From Theocolax elegans (Eukaryota > Arthropoda > Insecta > Hymenoptera > Cerocephalidae), in NCBI GenBank assembly GCA_026168455.1, contig CM047426.1:79635986-79699985 (forward strand): a stretch of DNA of 64,000 nt. Direction: 5' to 3'. Within the stretch, counting starts at the first letter, position 1. Each line of letters opens with the position of its first letter. The notes under the pieces are model-generated. The model saw only the letters and a list, made by a program, of their open reading frames with translations, had not been told where the DNA came from and ran no database searches. This document shows, one piece after another, positions 37,005 through 51,363 of this stretch. The position numbers and the translations under genes were made by a program.

Positions 37005-39420
37005 CTGTAACAAAAAATATATATGCGTGTTAAGGGATTTACGCAATAGATGACTGTTCATTTAGTTAAATCTTACATACAGGGTCTCTTGTGATTAGAA
37101 GGAATTAATTCAAGTAAGAATTCAAGAGAAAACCTCTTTGAAAAAGACCTTTTCTCGGTTTATAAAGAAGTCTCCTTGAATTTAAATTTTTATCTTTTCA
37201 TTTAAATTTTACGACGGCGTAACTGAGATAAGACTTTTCTGCTGTAACGGAAAGGATTTTTTTTTTAATTAAGAGATTTATTGCGCAGATTTCAAATGCT
37301 TCAGCTGATTGCTTTTGTCAGCATGTAAGTATAATATTAATCTAAAATAATTATTTATAAAAAGTATTGTTATCATTAATGTGCAATATACAACAAAACT
37401 TTTGATAAACTAAAAAAAGTACCAATATTTATCGCGAACACATGCGATTTATTAACGAAATTCACATTTTGTATAGAGTCGCTTTTCCTTTCCCCTTTAA
37501 GGAGAAAATCCCATTCTGAGCCTCACGTTCATCAATATTATTCTACACTGAAAGTTGGTAAGCTCGATCGTCCCGGCATAAGAGAAAACGAAGAATCGTA
37601 GTTACGCGTTGACTTTTAAAATGAATATAAATAATGAAAATATCCTGCTTTCTTTTTCACGGTATAAATGAAATGGCAATATAATAATAATAAACCGCAT
37701 GATCATGGATCATACCAAATACTTAATTTTATATTTTTGTTACCTCTACTGATACATTTTAAAAATATATCTCGTCACGGCTTGAAGAAAAGTATAGGAA
37801 AATTAAAATTTGCATTATGCAATAGGGTAATTTTAATTATGTAAGTAATAATTAAAGTTAAAAAGCTGGTAGATTAAAGAAAAGTAATGTGAAATATAAT
37901 ATATTTTACGCTACTTCATTCTATCCTATTACAAATTGTAATTTACGAAAATTAATGGATGAAAAATATCAATAAAAAGACCGGGTTACTTCCAACAGGC
38001 ACACGTAAATTCTCTAAAATTCACCGCAGCCATTGCAACTTTGCATAAATTTTCCACAATTTATACGGAGAACATGCTAATTTCTCTTAGCGAAAAATCA
38101 CTCGTAAAATTCTAGCCTCTGCCTCCTTCATCCTATCACTCAGTGTATCTTTCCATTCCTCTCTCAGGGTCTCGAGGGATGAGAAGTTACGGTCGGCCAA
38201 TGCGACTGTCCGTCTTTCATTTGCAGTAGTGTAGTGTATCCTTTACTCTTTCCAGTTGGTTTCGGTAGGCGACTCCGACCTACCTGATATGAATAGATGT
38301 TCGTATGTTCGAATTGAAATTCAATATTGCACGCTAAGAGTATAGAAGATTTGAAGAAGAAATAGAAAGTTAGAAAAAGATATAAAAAGGAAATTTAAAC
38401 GAAAGGGACAACACATAAAGTATTTTAAACTATTTAACTGTAGATGATTGCTGATCTAAAATGGTTCTCCTCCATACTGTGCCATCTCGAATTTACGCTT
38501 TATGCAAGAAGTAATTAAGAAATAGTGTAGAGTTAAAAATTATTACAATATACGTAATGCAATATAGCGTCGAGAGTATGTAAAATTAGGAAGTGTAAAA
38601 AAAATTATCGAGAAATGTAAAACTATATTAGTAATTTCAGTATGATTTAAGCATTAAAAACTTTACAATACGATAAAGCAAGAATGCAGAAAAGTACTCT
38701 CTGAATACGAGGTGCAGTTAAATGGCGAACGAAAATTTTACAACTAGATTTGAATCACCTTTCTCGCCATATTGAAACCATCAATTTGAGTTTTAAAAAT
38801 AACGGTTTGTAATCAACGAACCACAAATCTCTCTCACATATACACATTATACATTTTATTATATGTGGACGTTAAAATGTCTGGTGCTTCATCCGATGAT
38901 CCCCTTTGAAACTCAGCCGCAAAATGAACTTTAATAGAGAAGCAAACTCGGCTACTAAGTCAACGAGATTTAGGCAGAGACGTAGCGGTATAAAACTTTT
39001 TTTCCGTGTTTATTTTTTCCATTACGTCGAGTTTACTTTTGGCTTGACTCGCAGATGTTTTGATTTATGGACCTCGGGTCAAGAGCGTCAAACTTTGGCG
39101 CATTTTCTTCCACCTCTTTTCAATTACGAAACGCGTACGTAATTCTTAGGTGGTGGAGCGGGTCTTCGTATTTATAACGAGAGGATGGTGCCGAGCGTGG
39201 CTATACCCAAGTTTTTATGGGTTCGCGAGAGTGGGTGAGATAGGAAGTCTTGGGGAAAAGTTTCACCGGCGCAGTATTGTTTTGGTTGGAGGGAGCTAAG
39301 ATACTTGGGAGATATGTGAATAATCAGAGGGCTTTGGTTGAAAGAACCAAAGTTTTATATTGAATAAACTTGGCTGGATTACTTAATGCTCACTTATGGC
39401 ATGGTATTTAGATGCTATAT

Positions 39421-39490
39421 ATGTGTCAGCGCGTACGCGTACGTGCGCACGTTTCTGTCTGTGCCTGTGTATGTGCGTGTGTGTGTATAG
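39421..39490. repeat. Alternating purine-pyrimidine tract (GC/GT/TA)
   Basis: Starts gcgcgtacgcgtacgtgcgc at 39430 and passes into GT/TG units. The strict alternation at 39429-39451 is the kind of DNA that can adopt the Z form. Confidence 0.7.
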
Positions 39491-39611
39491 GTGTTCTATG
39501 ATCTTCCAAACATAAAGATGTTCATGTTGAAGGTAAGAGTTCTGAGTACTTTAATGAACACTGGGTAATTTTTGTCTAACGAGCCTTCTCTGATTAACAG
39601 AAGAAGTGTAA

Positions 39612-40260
39612 GACCTCCGGAAACCGGATCTTACCCTAACATTGGTATATCTTTTGTAATGTAGAAATATGAAGAAAACCAAGTTATTGCTTGCCAGTGG
39701 CCATATTGACGAAAGTTATTCGACATCTAATAATAAATCCAATGAAAATTATTTCCAATTTAATCGCTTATAACCCCAAAATAAATAGTAATCGACACTC
39801 AAACCCAAAATCAGAATAAAATTGAGTTCAAGTAGACATAATTTGAAAAAAAAGAAGCTAAAATTGCTCTATTTGGAGTAAAGTTATGAAGAAAATAAGA
39901 AATTAAAGAAATTTTAACCAAATATAATATGAAAAATTTATTGTTTCTTTTAGCCTGAAATTCTTCAATTTCTTATTTTCTTCATAACTTTATTTCAAAT
40001 GGTGCAATTTAAGCTTCTTTTTTTCAAATTGTATCTACTTGAACTCAACTTTTTTCTGATTTTTCGTATGATAGTCTATCTTTATTTGTTTCCGAGTTAT
40101 AAGCGATCAAATTGCAAGTAATTCTTACTAATATTATTATTAAATGTCGAATAACTTTCGTCAATATGGCCACTAGCAAGCAATAACTTCGCTTTCTTCA
40201 TATTTCTACATTACAAAAGATATATACCAAAATTAGGATAAGATCCGTTTCCCGGAGGTC
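39612..40260. mobile_element. 649-bp palindromic foldback MITE
   Basis: Arms of about 300 bp (39612-39913 and 39957-40260) are inverted copies of each other around a 43-base centre. The ends are gacctccgg and ccggaggtc. Inner matching blocks include tggccatattgacgaaagtt and its complement, and aagttatgaagaaaataaga and its complement. Roughly four bases in five match. No coding frame is present. No clear target duplication was found beside the ends. Confidence 0.7.
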
Positions 40261-40639
40261 ATGTACTTCCCTTATAAGTATATCGAGTGCAACAGAATGT
40301 ATTTTATTTCTTTCTTATAGAGATTATAGATACTGATCAAATGTTGAAGTAAAATACCAATTTTTACAATTGCATAAAAATACAATGTTTAATTCAAAAT
40401 TCATTTAACATGAATTTAAAACATATAGTTATACATGTATAAGTTTTGTTAAAAATGCTCATAAAATGTCTAGAAATCCATTTGTTACGTTAAAACTTCT
40501 AAATATCCCTTTGATGGGCATTACCTTCTTGAAAAGTTTCTTGTGGTTCAAGTCCGTTTGGAGTAGCTGAACTAAAAATCAAATATCCAAGTTTTTTCAA
40601 AGTATTATACTGATAGGTTTCTAGGAAACTTAAATTATA

Positions 40640-41101
40640 ATATTAAGGGGTACCAAAGTCAAGTTTTATCGTCTCTACCTTACCAGCCTCAAAAGTCATA
40701 GAAAATGAGTTATAATTAAAAAAGATGATACTTTATGCAAATTGAAGAGAACAGTTTCCTTTATTAATAATCTACGTTGGTTCAAAATTTGAAGCAAAAA
40801 TATCGATTTCTTTTCGAGTAATCCCTTACCAAAGTTTATGATAATTTCATGCAATTTGAGGTTATACGCTCGACTAATTAAAAAGCATATCAACATTTTT
40901 GATAAGGTTTTTCTCGAAAATTAGTCAATATTTTTGCTTCAAATTTTAAATGCAGATAGATTATCAATAAATAAAGGGGACTGTTCTCCTAGATTTTTGT
41001 GAATATACTTTTTTTTTTAATTATAATTAATTTTATGTAATTTTCGGGGTATAAGGTAAGGCAAGGAGGATAAAACTTGGCTTTGGCACCCCGTTAGTAT
41101 A
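40640..41101. mobile_element. About 460-bp palindromic foldback MITE
   Basis: The left end tattaaggggtaccaaag and the reverse complement of the right end tactaacggggtgccaaag match. Both continue into aagttttatc, and further inside share agaacag...cctttatt and aaaatttgaagcaaaaatat. Arms reach about 40885 and resume near 40900. It lies only 380 bp from the previous palindrome but differs from it in sequence, so it is a different family. The minus-strand 66-codon frame inside it is an artefact. A TA target duplication is possible. Confidence 0.65.
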
Positions 41102-41459
41102 TACTTTTGCTAATTTTATTATGCAGTAGGAAGTCTTTTTATTTAAATTTTAAAATTAAAAAAATGAATTCAATGATTTATTGCATAATAAAATTAGTAA
41201 ATATTAGTGTTTTAGTAGAGACTTATAATTACAATAAGTTGAACCTATAATTATAATAAAAACAAGACCTCTCCCATGTTGAACAGAATGATTTAATTAA
41301 TCTTCCTCTATACGTAAGTTAATCAGTTTTCTAAACCATAATAATTTTCCTATATGATTTTGGAAGGTCAGTAAAAATATACACGGGTATATCTATTTTT
41401 CGGTAGGTATGAGTCATGAAAATCGAAATGCTATCGTTAAATTAACAATATTTTGAAAC

Positions 41460-42180
41460 AACAACGTCTCCATTCCTGTTAAATACACATCCGGCGGCAG
41501 GAGGGAGAATTCCCTCTATCAAAGTCCCTTTCAGCATCACTCGCGTAACAACAAAACCCGCGGTCTCGAAAACTATCTTGGAAGAACAACAACTCAGGTG
41601 CGGACCCCTTTTGAAAGCCGACGCTCTGCCACCATCCGGATACACATTTTATAAGCGGTCGCGCACGTCGCAAACATCCTCAAAGCGAGTGAAAATCCTC
41701 CTTACTCGACGACAATGGGAAAGGAAAGCGGTCTTTTTCGGAAAGAAAGCCCATGGCGCGTCATAACCTCTTTGTCTTAAAGCCATTAGCGAGGCGAAAG
41801 GGGTCCAGAAAAACGACGGAGCGCGCGAGCTTGCGCGCGCGTGAGACACCTTGCCTCCTTTAGAAACGATGGTCTGACCGGATCCGGTACTCCCATGGTT
41901 TTTGTCTCGGCGCTTCCCTTCGGCTTTGTCCTCGTTATCGGTGGCGAGTTATCCACTGCGACACCAATTATATCGGCGCGCCCCGACAATAGAAATCGCC
42001 CGCAGACGCGGCTTCTCTTTCTCGCGCATGCCGAGGACTCCGTGAACAATGGAACCTCGCGAGACGTCGCATTTTTCGAGGGAGATTGCACGCCCCGAGG
42101 AGAATGGAAGTGCCGTCGAGTCGTCCTTGGAATACTACTACTTCTTTTTAGATTTCTTACTTCTGCTTTCGTTTTTTAGT
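41460..42180. other. CpG-rich island upstream of the Ig2 exon
   Basis: The densest CpG patch of this half of the window (for example gcgcgcgagcttgcgcgcgc at about 41821). Overlapping open frames on both strands have no recognisable protein features. It immediately follows the two palindromic MITEs. Promoter or enhancer use is possible but unsupported. Confidence 0.4.
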
Positions 42181-45100
42181 CATGTTGTTTTATTCTTCAC
42201 GTTTCGAATAACTTCTCAAGACTAAACGTTTTTTCTCAACAATTCCAAATTTTAACGACCTTGGCTTCTCAAGGATTCTGAACGCAAGGGACTTCTTCTC
42301 TTTCGGTTTCGGTTCAACTTTGCCATTATTTTCAAGAAGTAAAAAGTGAAATTTAGTTCTTTATAAACTCATAATGTGAGCAAATAATTAAATAATACTA
42401 TATATCCAATGAATATATTTCTCAAAATTATAAGTAAGTAAACTATCTTATAATAATTTATAGGTTGATTTACCGAAATTACAATTAATTAATAATTAAG
42501 TAAAGAGAAAAAGCTTACAAGTTACTGATACGATAATGGCGATAGGCCAAATCTGCATTTAGAAGTACGAACAATATTTTAATAAATAATATCATTCTCA
42601 TCGATAATGCCTATAATTTTTACGCAGGATTTTTAAGCAAAAAATCAGAATTCAACCACATACAACACAGCAGGATGTTACCGGAATTTGTCTTTGGTGT
42701 GTTATATTATATCCCTCTTCTTCCTTCCTCGGTCGTATCGCCCCTTTCAATTCGCGTCGGCGAGCTTTTGTGCCTCCTCCTCCTATTTTCCTGAGCGGCA
42801 CTTGACCACAATGCCCAGCCTCGTATTCCAGTCGTCCTATAGTACCACAGAACTTTTCGGCGTCATTCTCCTGCACGGACTTTTGAATGGCTCTATACTT
42901 TTTCTCCCTCCTCCTAGAATAACTTTTCTCTTTCGCACGCGTATCTATTTGGGTGTAGTATAACACTTGTGTACATAAGCTCCACGGTTAGTAGCTACAG
43001 GATTCAAAACTGAAAGTACGTAGATTGGAAAAGGATTATAGGAGGTGGTATTTAACTTTTTCTTCGATGTATGCGGTTTATTCAATTTACAAGAAAATCT
43101 TTTGTTAGTAAGATCGTTTGATCGAAGATTTTTATAATTATTTTATAAATTGTAATAATATAGTTCACTTTTTTGTATAATGTGACAATTATAACGCTAA
43201 ATATTGCATTTAATTTTAATTCATTTGATGTAATCTTTGTATGAAATTTTCTATTTTAGAACTATTAAAATTGCTTTCTATTTACCTAGTACATTATTCA
43301 ACAAGTGTATTACGTAAACTTTTTCGTACGAACTGTGCGAGTGCAAAAAATGCAAACGAGTACATACAACATTTTTTGTTTACCTCTATGAACAGTCAGT
43401 GCGTAAAGATAAACGTAAAATAAAAGATTGGTGCTTCAGTTACTCACCTTACAATACACATTGAAAGTAAATCGTCGAGTGCAATAAAGTAAACCTTATG
43501 GTACAGTGAGAAAAGAATTTATTTATTGTCAAGATATATCTTAACTATTAACTAATCTAATTTTGAATATGGCCAAATAAGAAAATTATAAGCATGACTA
43601 TGCGACTATTATGATAAACCATATGGGTTATGTTATGCTAAATACTCGTTTGTTAACAGTTAACAAATCTGCAAACTTGATGCGAATATGAAGAAATGTA
43701 ATAATTAGTCAATGTTGTTCTTTAGAACAATACCAAATTGATTTGAAATGTTATCGATAATACAAAGCGTTTTAATAAACTACAATTAATATTTTTCATA
43801 AACATTAACATTATAAAACAATATATCAGTGTAATTGTTAATTGACATAATTAATTTTATTATTATTATTAAGGAAGTTATACATATGAACATGAAATTT
43901 CATTCAAAATATTATTTCTATTTATTTATAAATCTTGTTTACATATAACATAGTTTCCATCAGAAGTTTAACGCGAACTCATATAAGACGTTGACATTTT
44001 TTTAAATTTTACTTCAACAATTTACATTTTGCTAATCCTTGCAGCATTAATTCGTATGCTTTTATTCTTTGTAGTGAAAAAACATCATCACTATTTTTTA
44101 AAATTGGTTTACCACTTATATTGCCAAAATCAATATTTTATTTTCTAGTCGTGCATTTAAGATAACTTGAAAATCACGGGTCAAGCGCCACCGTGCGACC
44201 AAACCTTTTAATTATAATGAAGTCTGCATCGTTTTCAAATGAGATTTGTTAACTATTAACAAATCATTTTTCTTTCTAGTATACATTTATTTTCAATGAA
44301 AACAAATTTGTTATACTTTTAAACATATATTAATTTTATATACACAAAATCTTTATTAAATATTAAAGCGTTACAACAATTATAAATAAATTGTGGGTTC
44401 TATTTTTCAAATAAATATATTTATTAACTATAAATAAATTCTTCTCTCAGTGTATAAATATTGTTCTTCAGACACTGACTGTACCCAGAATTGCCATAAG
44501 ACAACATAAATTATATACTTATGTATTATACGTGTAACAAGACTCATGTAAAATGAAAAACTCTAGAAATTTGAATTAAACATAATTTATAGAAAACGCT
44601 TAATAAGTCAAAAGTATAAATATATTTATAATTTTATTTAAAAGTTTATTTGAAGAATTACTTGAATAATGGATAAAGTAAAATGTTGAAATTTGGTATA
44701 TCTAAAATGTAATCTAGATTAAAAAGTGAATTTTGAAAATTTTAGTTGAATTCTATTTGAAGGCATAAAGGACGACAAGGATTTGAAGAAATGGTGTTGA
44801 CTTAAAGCTTCGCAACTTCAAATTTGTAACATTTGAGTATAATAGGTTGGTTGAATAGACGAGTTTAAAAATAAAATAACTTTGCAGGTCTGTTTACAGC
44901 AAACAGACAGTCGACCCACTTATCAAATTCCTTGAAAAGTATTTGAACAAACACTTACCGAATTCACTTGAAAATCCCTTAAATCGTTTGAAAAGAATTT
45001 CTATTGAAGTAGTTATGAAGATTCAACGAGCTTAATTTTTATCAGAATAAAATTTAGAAAAATTAGTCATCCGTGAGAATTTGAAAGGTTGCAGTGGAGA

Positions 45101-46683
45101 TAGTCACTCTGTGAAGTTGAACCGCCTGAAGGGAAACGATCCATCCATTGAAATTGATACACAATCCTTTACGTTCACTCTTCCATGCAGAGATAAACAC
45201 ATCCGAAAAACCAAGAAACAGAGATCCCCATTTTTTTCTCGAGCCCGTAGAAGAGAGGAAATCCAAGGGTAAGGGAACGCATCAGGGTGACACATCGGAA
45301 ACGTATCCGTGTGCCGGGCGATTTCACAAGACTGATGCTCGAGGTAATAAGTCACGCGCACCTCGCGCTTTTCTTCCCCTTGGCGTTCAACGAGGAAGAA
45401 GAAGACGTTAGCGACGCGTCGCACAACAATACCCGAGTTTGAATATCGCGCAGAATTCTCTCTCTTCGAGAGAGGAAATGGGTATAAATCAAGTCGTATC
45501 AGTAAAAGGAAGAATAGATTCTCTCCTGCGTCCTTAACCTTCGTGGACCGTTCCGATTATTCTTCGGCTATAAAAGAGTAGTAGAATCGAATTTCCGAAA
45601 TGGACGTGAAGTCTCTGAGCGATAGATAATCGAACTTTGATGATAACAAGAGGATGAAGGGGTTTCGATCTATTTACTTATAATTTCTTTAACATCGGTG
45701 TTAGATAACACGTATGCTGACGGGAGGACATTAATTTTCTTTTGTTTTTATGTATAATATCATATTCTAGATTATTATTGAGACTAATTATTTATACAGT
45801 ATTTTATAATCATTTCATATTCGTTTAAATTTGTATTAAACATTTGAATTCAAATAGTGGTCTCACTGGTGTCCTTAATTATTTAGTATTTTAAATTAGG
45901 AATTATTTTGAATGTATCGATTCTGCTTTTTATAAAGCATTAGAGATAATTTATTATTTGATATATTACAATAAGATCTTACTAATCATCAAAGTATTGT
46001 GGAACTAGTTAATTTACGACAAATGTATCATCGAACGAAAAGCAATGGACAATAAACAGAAACGATATTATTTGGATTAATACGGCGAAAAACTCGCATA
46101 TCATTACCTGTATTTATTGGTGCATTAAAAATAACATATTCTTGCTCGAAACCGATAACGAGATGCACTCGAGTCCAATTGTACCGCGAATCCTGATATC
46201 GCGACGCAAATTGTAATCCAATTTAACGGAAAATTAATCTTTCCTGTTAAATATACCCGATAATCTGAGTCGCCGTTTCCATACCAAAAGTGTTGCGATC
46301 AAAATTTAACACCCGAAAAATAAAAGAAATTTCGTGAAAGTAAAATGTTACACACGGCATACGGTTCGGGTGAAGAATGCGTATCTCGTTAAATTGCACG
46401 TATACCGCCTTTTTCCTCGCGATTCTTTTGCATTTAGAATAATTGAAACAAAAGTCGAGCAATCGCCGATCGGCGTAAAATTGACCGTTGTTCGCGCGTT
46501 TTTCCATCAAAATTTAATTGCACCATGTCGATCCAGCCTACACGTTCCTGTTGTAATTTGTGCGGGGCGCTAGTTTGTGTGTTCCTCTGTTTTTGTAAAG
46601 GCCTCCCACTAGAAACTCCGATGCATCGAGTTTACCCAGCGCATCCGGCGAATTGATTTTAATCTATTGAGCGAATGGTCCAT

Positions 46684-46706
46684 GATATATATATATATAT
46701 ATATAT
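46684..46706. repeat. TA dinucleotide microsatellite
   Basis: A run of about 11 TA units. Confidence 0.9.
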
Positions 46707-48225
46707 CTAAATTACGAGAGTTCTGTGATATAAAAAACTTAATGGAAAAATACTGTACGTTCGCGCTTTGTGAGTATAGCCGCATTATTTGATTCTTCAA
46801 ATTTTTATCTGCTTATCGAGAGACTGAGTTTGTAGAAATAATTAATTAGTTTTCAAATCTGACGAGAGGCATTTTATTCCGTAGTACTACTCAAAAGATG
46901 TGTTTATTTTTTATATATTACATTAATAAATTTTTATAATTCTGTGTAATTCTATATGAAGTTAAAGAAATTACTGTATTATTATTTATATATAACTTCT
47001 TGTAAAATGTATACCTTAGTTTTTTTTAGTTATACAATATTCGTTATTACATGTCTTACTTACAATTAATAATCTACAGTGATTATTTTAAACCAATGGA
47101 TGTTTCGTTCCAAATGTATTAAAATAATTAACATATTTATTGTACAATAATTAACATAAAAGGGGTTATAACTAATTTGTTTGCTTCATTCATTTCGTAA
47201 GTAATAGAACATACCTATCTTCAAACTTATATAACTGATTGAGAAATATTCAAATTTCGTAAGAAACTATGAGATGTTTTCCAAACGATATAGCGAATTA
47301 TTTGTCTAAAATTCTTCATTAATTAATTGGTACCTATTGAAGAGTGAATACCTCATATTCAATGATTTAAGTTAAGACTACCTCAATCTTTACATGACTC
47401 AAACTTCAGTTTTCTCTATTTCCTTATTCTATTTAACAATTTGACGACAAGCTTTCGATTGCTCGTCTTTTAAATTGATTGCTTATCAGTTTTGTTGCTC
47501 CTTTTTGCGCGACCGTGACTGTAAAATTTAATTAGCTTCGCAGAAGCTGTACGTTCGCGGTATCTTGATTAAATTATTGACCTCTCTTCTTATTTGCTTT
47601 GCATAGTACGCTGCAGACGCTTTTCAATTAATTATCAACCATGAACTACTGAGCTACAAAATTTTTTGTGATTAATTTTATTTGATTGATCTGATTTTGT
47701 TAATCGTATAGTAATGGATTCAAATTACATTATATTACGAGGCAATAAACTTCCTATTTAGTGTAAATAATCTTAATCGTTTAAAAAAAAATTTTGTCAT
47801 TTATTCGAATCTAATTCTTCATATACAAAAGTTACCTTGAAAAATAAGTTTGTGTGTTATAAAATAAAATTATATTATTTGTTTCCTTTTAATAAGGGTT
47901 TTAAGGCAATTTAAATTTTATAGAATTCTTCTTCTTAAAAAATATATGCTAAATAATTGGATTTATAATTTTCAGCGTGTGATTATTTAATCTCACTTTT
48001 CATTCCAAAGTAAATATGTGGACAGTAAATATCGTACTGTTTGCTAATATAAGCGGAACGACATTTTTTCCTAAAATTAAACTTTGTTAATTTTAACTAA
48101 AACAAATCCCACCAATCTCTACTAAAAATCTTGCTATCTCAACGAAGATCTACTCCTCCTTCTTACAAGTAATCGCACCGCTTAATTTTATTCTCCTCCT
48201 TGATAATGTCTTATCTTACCCCTTC

Positions 48226-48297
48226 CTTACCTTATTCTCCTCCTCCTTCCCCACCTCCTCCTTTCCCTCCTTTCCCCTGTCACCTCCCCTACCCGTT
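48226..48297. repeat. Polypyrimidine tract (G-rich on the Lar strand)
   Basis: C/T-only blocks such as cctcctccttccccacctcc. On the minus strand this is purine DNA with several G-runs of 3-4. No splice acceptor and exon follow on the plus strand. Confidence 0.75.
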
Positions 48298-51200
48298 TTC
48301 GTTGTAATATTCCACTATTTAAAAGCATCCGTTTAATTAAACAAAGAGATCGAAAAAAGTGGGTAAATAAACAAATTCACATAAAGTATGTAGCATGATG
48401 CAATTTGTAAAGTCTTTTGCAAAAATCAGAGCGTCCTTGCATCCTTAACGACGTTATTAAACATCCGCGTGGCGTAATGTATTTACTTTTGAGCCGCGCG
48501 AAGACGCCTTTATCTCTAGCAGGGCCCTCATCCATCAAGCTACCCTCGAGAGTTTCGTTTCTACTTCAAAAACGCCTGGGTGAAAGTCGAGCGCATCTAC
48601 GACCTTTTATTGGTGAAGCCGAGCTTTGTTTTTCTCGCTGACGTTGAGGATAATTGGCTGCTCGCGTGGTATTTATTCGAGTGCGTTTCTTTTCGGCCTA
48701 TGATAGATTGACTAGCGTAGTATCTAAACATTTTTTTAAATTGTACCTATCGATGATTTATTATAATAATATTCCTTTTCTTATTCATTTTATTTACTTT
48801 TTTAATAATGACTATACTAAAGATTAAGAGGTTTGCGGTCAATAACGTTAATTTGTAATTCTAATCTAATCCGGAATTTTCATATTAAGGTTAATTTCAA
48901 TACTCCGTATTGATTTTCATTTAAATTGTGATTCATGTGTGGACCGACTACTCAGATTAGACATTGACAAATCAATTTTTATTTATAATTTATGTATTGA
49001 AAAGGTAATTAAACTCTAATTGATTGAACTCCCGATTCTGAAAACGTCTATCACTCAAGTTTATATTTGAAAAAAAAATTGGTCATTAATTGTAAATTAG
49101 TTCGATTGATTTTACCTTATTTATACTCTCAAAAATTCCAACAATATAAAAATACAATTACTAGAACTAACAAATGTCAATATTTCATTGACTCTTCTAC
49201 CCACTTTACTACTAGGAAACACTAATAACCACAACTATTTTAAAGTTACCAAAACTATCTATTCTTAGTTGCATTAACTTAGTCGCAAATTCCTTCAATA
49301 ACAATGAAAAATATTTAAGTCGTCGTTCAACTACTTGAAATAGTTGTGATAGCTAACGTCTGAAGTAAAGAAATTTTTAAATACGTAACTTTAGTAAAAG
49401 CACCCATTTTTCTAGTTAATAATATTAAAAATTTTATTCATGTGATTAAATAGCAATCAAATGTTATACTTATGTAATATATATTTGGTCAGTTAATATA
49501 AAACCAGAAAATTCTTTTTAAAATGTATAATGATCATTTTAGCTTTTCGAATATTGGATTACAATGATGATGAATAAAATGGAAAAATTAAGAATTATAT
49601 AGTACACATATTTCAAATCAAATACTAATATTATATTTCGTAGATTGCAATCTATGCAAACAAATTACAATCGTCCAATTTACTCATCTCCGAGGAAAAG
49701 TCAACTTCTATGCAAATTTACTCTCGAGATTTCGTTTGCAAATTCCAGCAATGAACGATAAAAATAATTGGTTGGATCGTAAATGAATGATGCGCAACCA
49801 TTGCGCCGTTAATTGCGAATCTTCGTATAGAGACAACTGATCGTCCAAAACTGTACCCCTGAGACTAGGAAACTATACGAGTACCTTTTTCGAGATTGTA
49901 TATTTTTCGTTTTGACACTTTGTAAAATTTTGAATTGTATATACTACCGTTTCGTTTTCCATTTTGATGAGTTATTATTTGTGCTGATCATATATTTCTT
50001 GATAAGCGCAATATAATACTCAAGAGGGGCGAATTTAAGCCGTGCTCAACAAAGACTCTTGGAATATTTACACAAAATATAATCTGGTAGTCGGATTTTA
50101 GTTACAAGACGAAAAGGTTTACCCAATTTCCGTGTAATCTTTTGAGATGCACGTAGAGGCAATTTCGAATAGGAATATACGTAATGTTACTAGATCGGTA
50201 GTTCGTATTTTAATGCGATACGAGTATGTACATCATTTATATATACATATACGTATACATACGTGTGTATATACACGCGTGTACAAGAGTACAGTGCGCG
50301 AATGCTAGCGTTGCTGCTCTATGAATGAAGAGACCTTTTCGAGTTTCAGACAATGAGGAAGTTGAGTTGGTTAAGTTACTCGTATAAAGGGCTGAATTGT
50401 TGCACTACAACGATGATGCTACAATTCGCGAGTTACGTGGCAGTTGAAAGGCTAGAATAATATTCAAATTCCTTATCAGCTCTTTCGAAAGTAAATAATT
50501 ATTAAGTTTTTTACTTCGAGAATAGTCATTTTTTAATGCAACAAGTTTTTTTGTACGTCGCAACGTGAAAAGAATAAAAGGAATATGTGTTTTATTAAGT
50601 TAAATTTTAAAATACTAACGTACATATTTATAATTAATTCTAGGAAATTTATACGGATACTGTTATATAAAAATTAAGATTATTTACACTAATACATATT
50701 ATGCAATTATGGACTGAGATAAGTAAATATTTGCGACAAATTGATATTTCTCAGTTATTAGTGCACCACGTATGATTTAGTAAGAAGAAACTTTCTATAT
50801 TACACAAATAATATACGGCGAGTTAATAATTAAGAATTATTCATTTAAATAGTAAGTAAAATATACTATTAAAATTTAAAAATATCAAGTAGTAAACAAA
50901 ATAATTAATACATATATGCGAATGGAATTTTAAGTTGAATAATTTACACTTCTTATTAATTACGAGTTCTTGTTTGTTCGTCTGCAAAAACTCATCTTTG
51001 CACTCGAGTCATCGACCTAATGTCGCACGAAAAAGGAGGATTTTTTCACGCATCGTAATGGGAGCAGTGTCCGTCATTATAATTTAATAAGATCTACGAA
51101 TGAAGACTCTCGTCCCATTTCTTTGAGAGACTCTTCGATTTTCTTTTATTCACGAAATCCTCACTTATTTGAAAATGTTCACATTTTCCCAACCGAAGAC

Positions 51201-51307
51201 GGTCCGTTTTTGGAAAGTCACGAAGACAATTATGTCGATAACGATAATGAGGTTGATAATTATAATTATAATTGCACAGGGCAATGCCGATAATAATAAT
51301 ATTGCAG

Positions 51308-51363
51308 GAAAAGAGAGAGAGAGAGAGAGGGAGGGAGGGAGGGAGAAAGAGGGAGAAAGAGAG
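51308..51363. repeat. GA-rich microsatellite
   Basis: GA units passing into GGGA and GGGAAA units over about 55 bases. Ser/Leu-rich minus-strand frames across it are artefacts. Confidence 0.9.

Noticed and set aside
38284..38333. 50-nt stretch upstream of the Ig2 exon with acceptor cttctatactcttag and donor CAG|GTAGGT
   Set aside because: It contains a stop in the phase needed to join the Ig2 exon. A non-coding 5' exon is conceivable but unsupported.
40535..40565. GGTTCAAGTCC resembling a tRNA T-arm
   Set aside because: No A box and no pairing acceptor stem at the expected distance.
41442..42179. Several overlapping open frames on both strands in a GC-rich island
   Set aside because: Long frames are expected in CpG-rich DNA because stops are AT-rich; no motif or splice-supported exon was seen.
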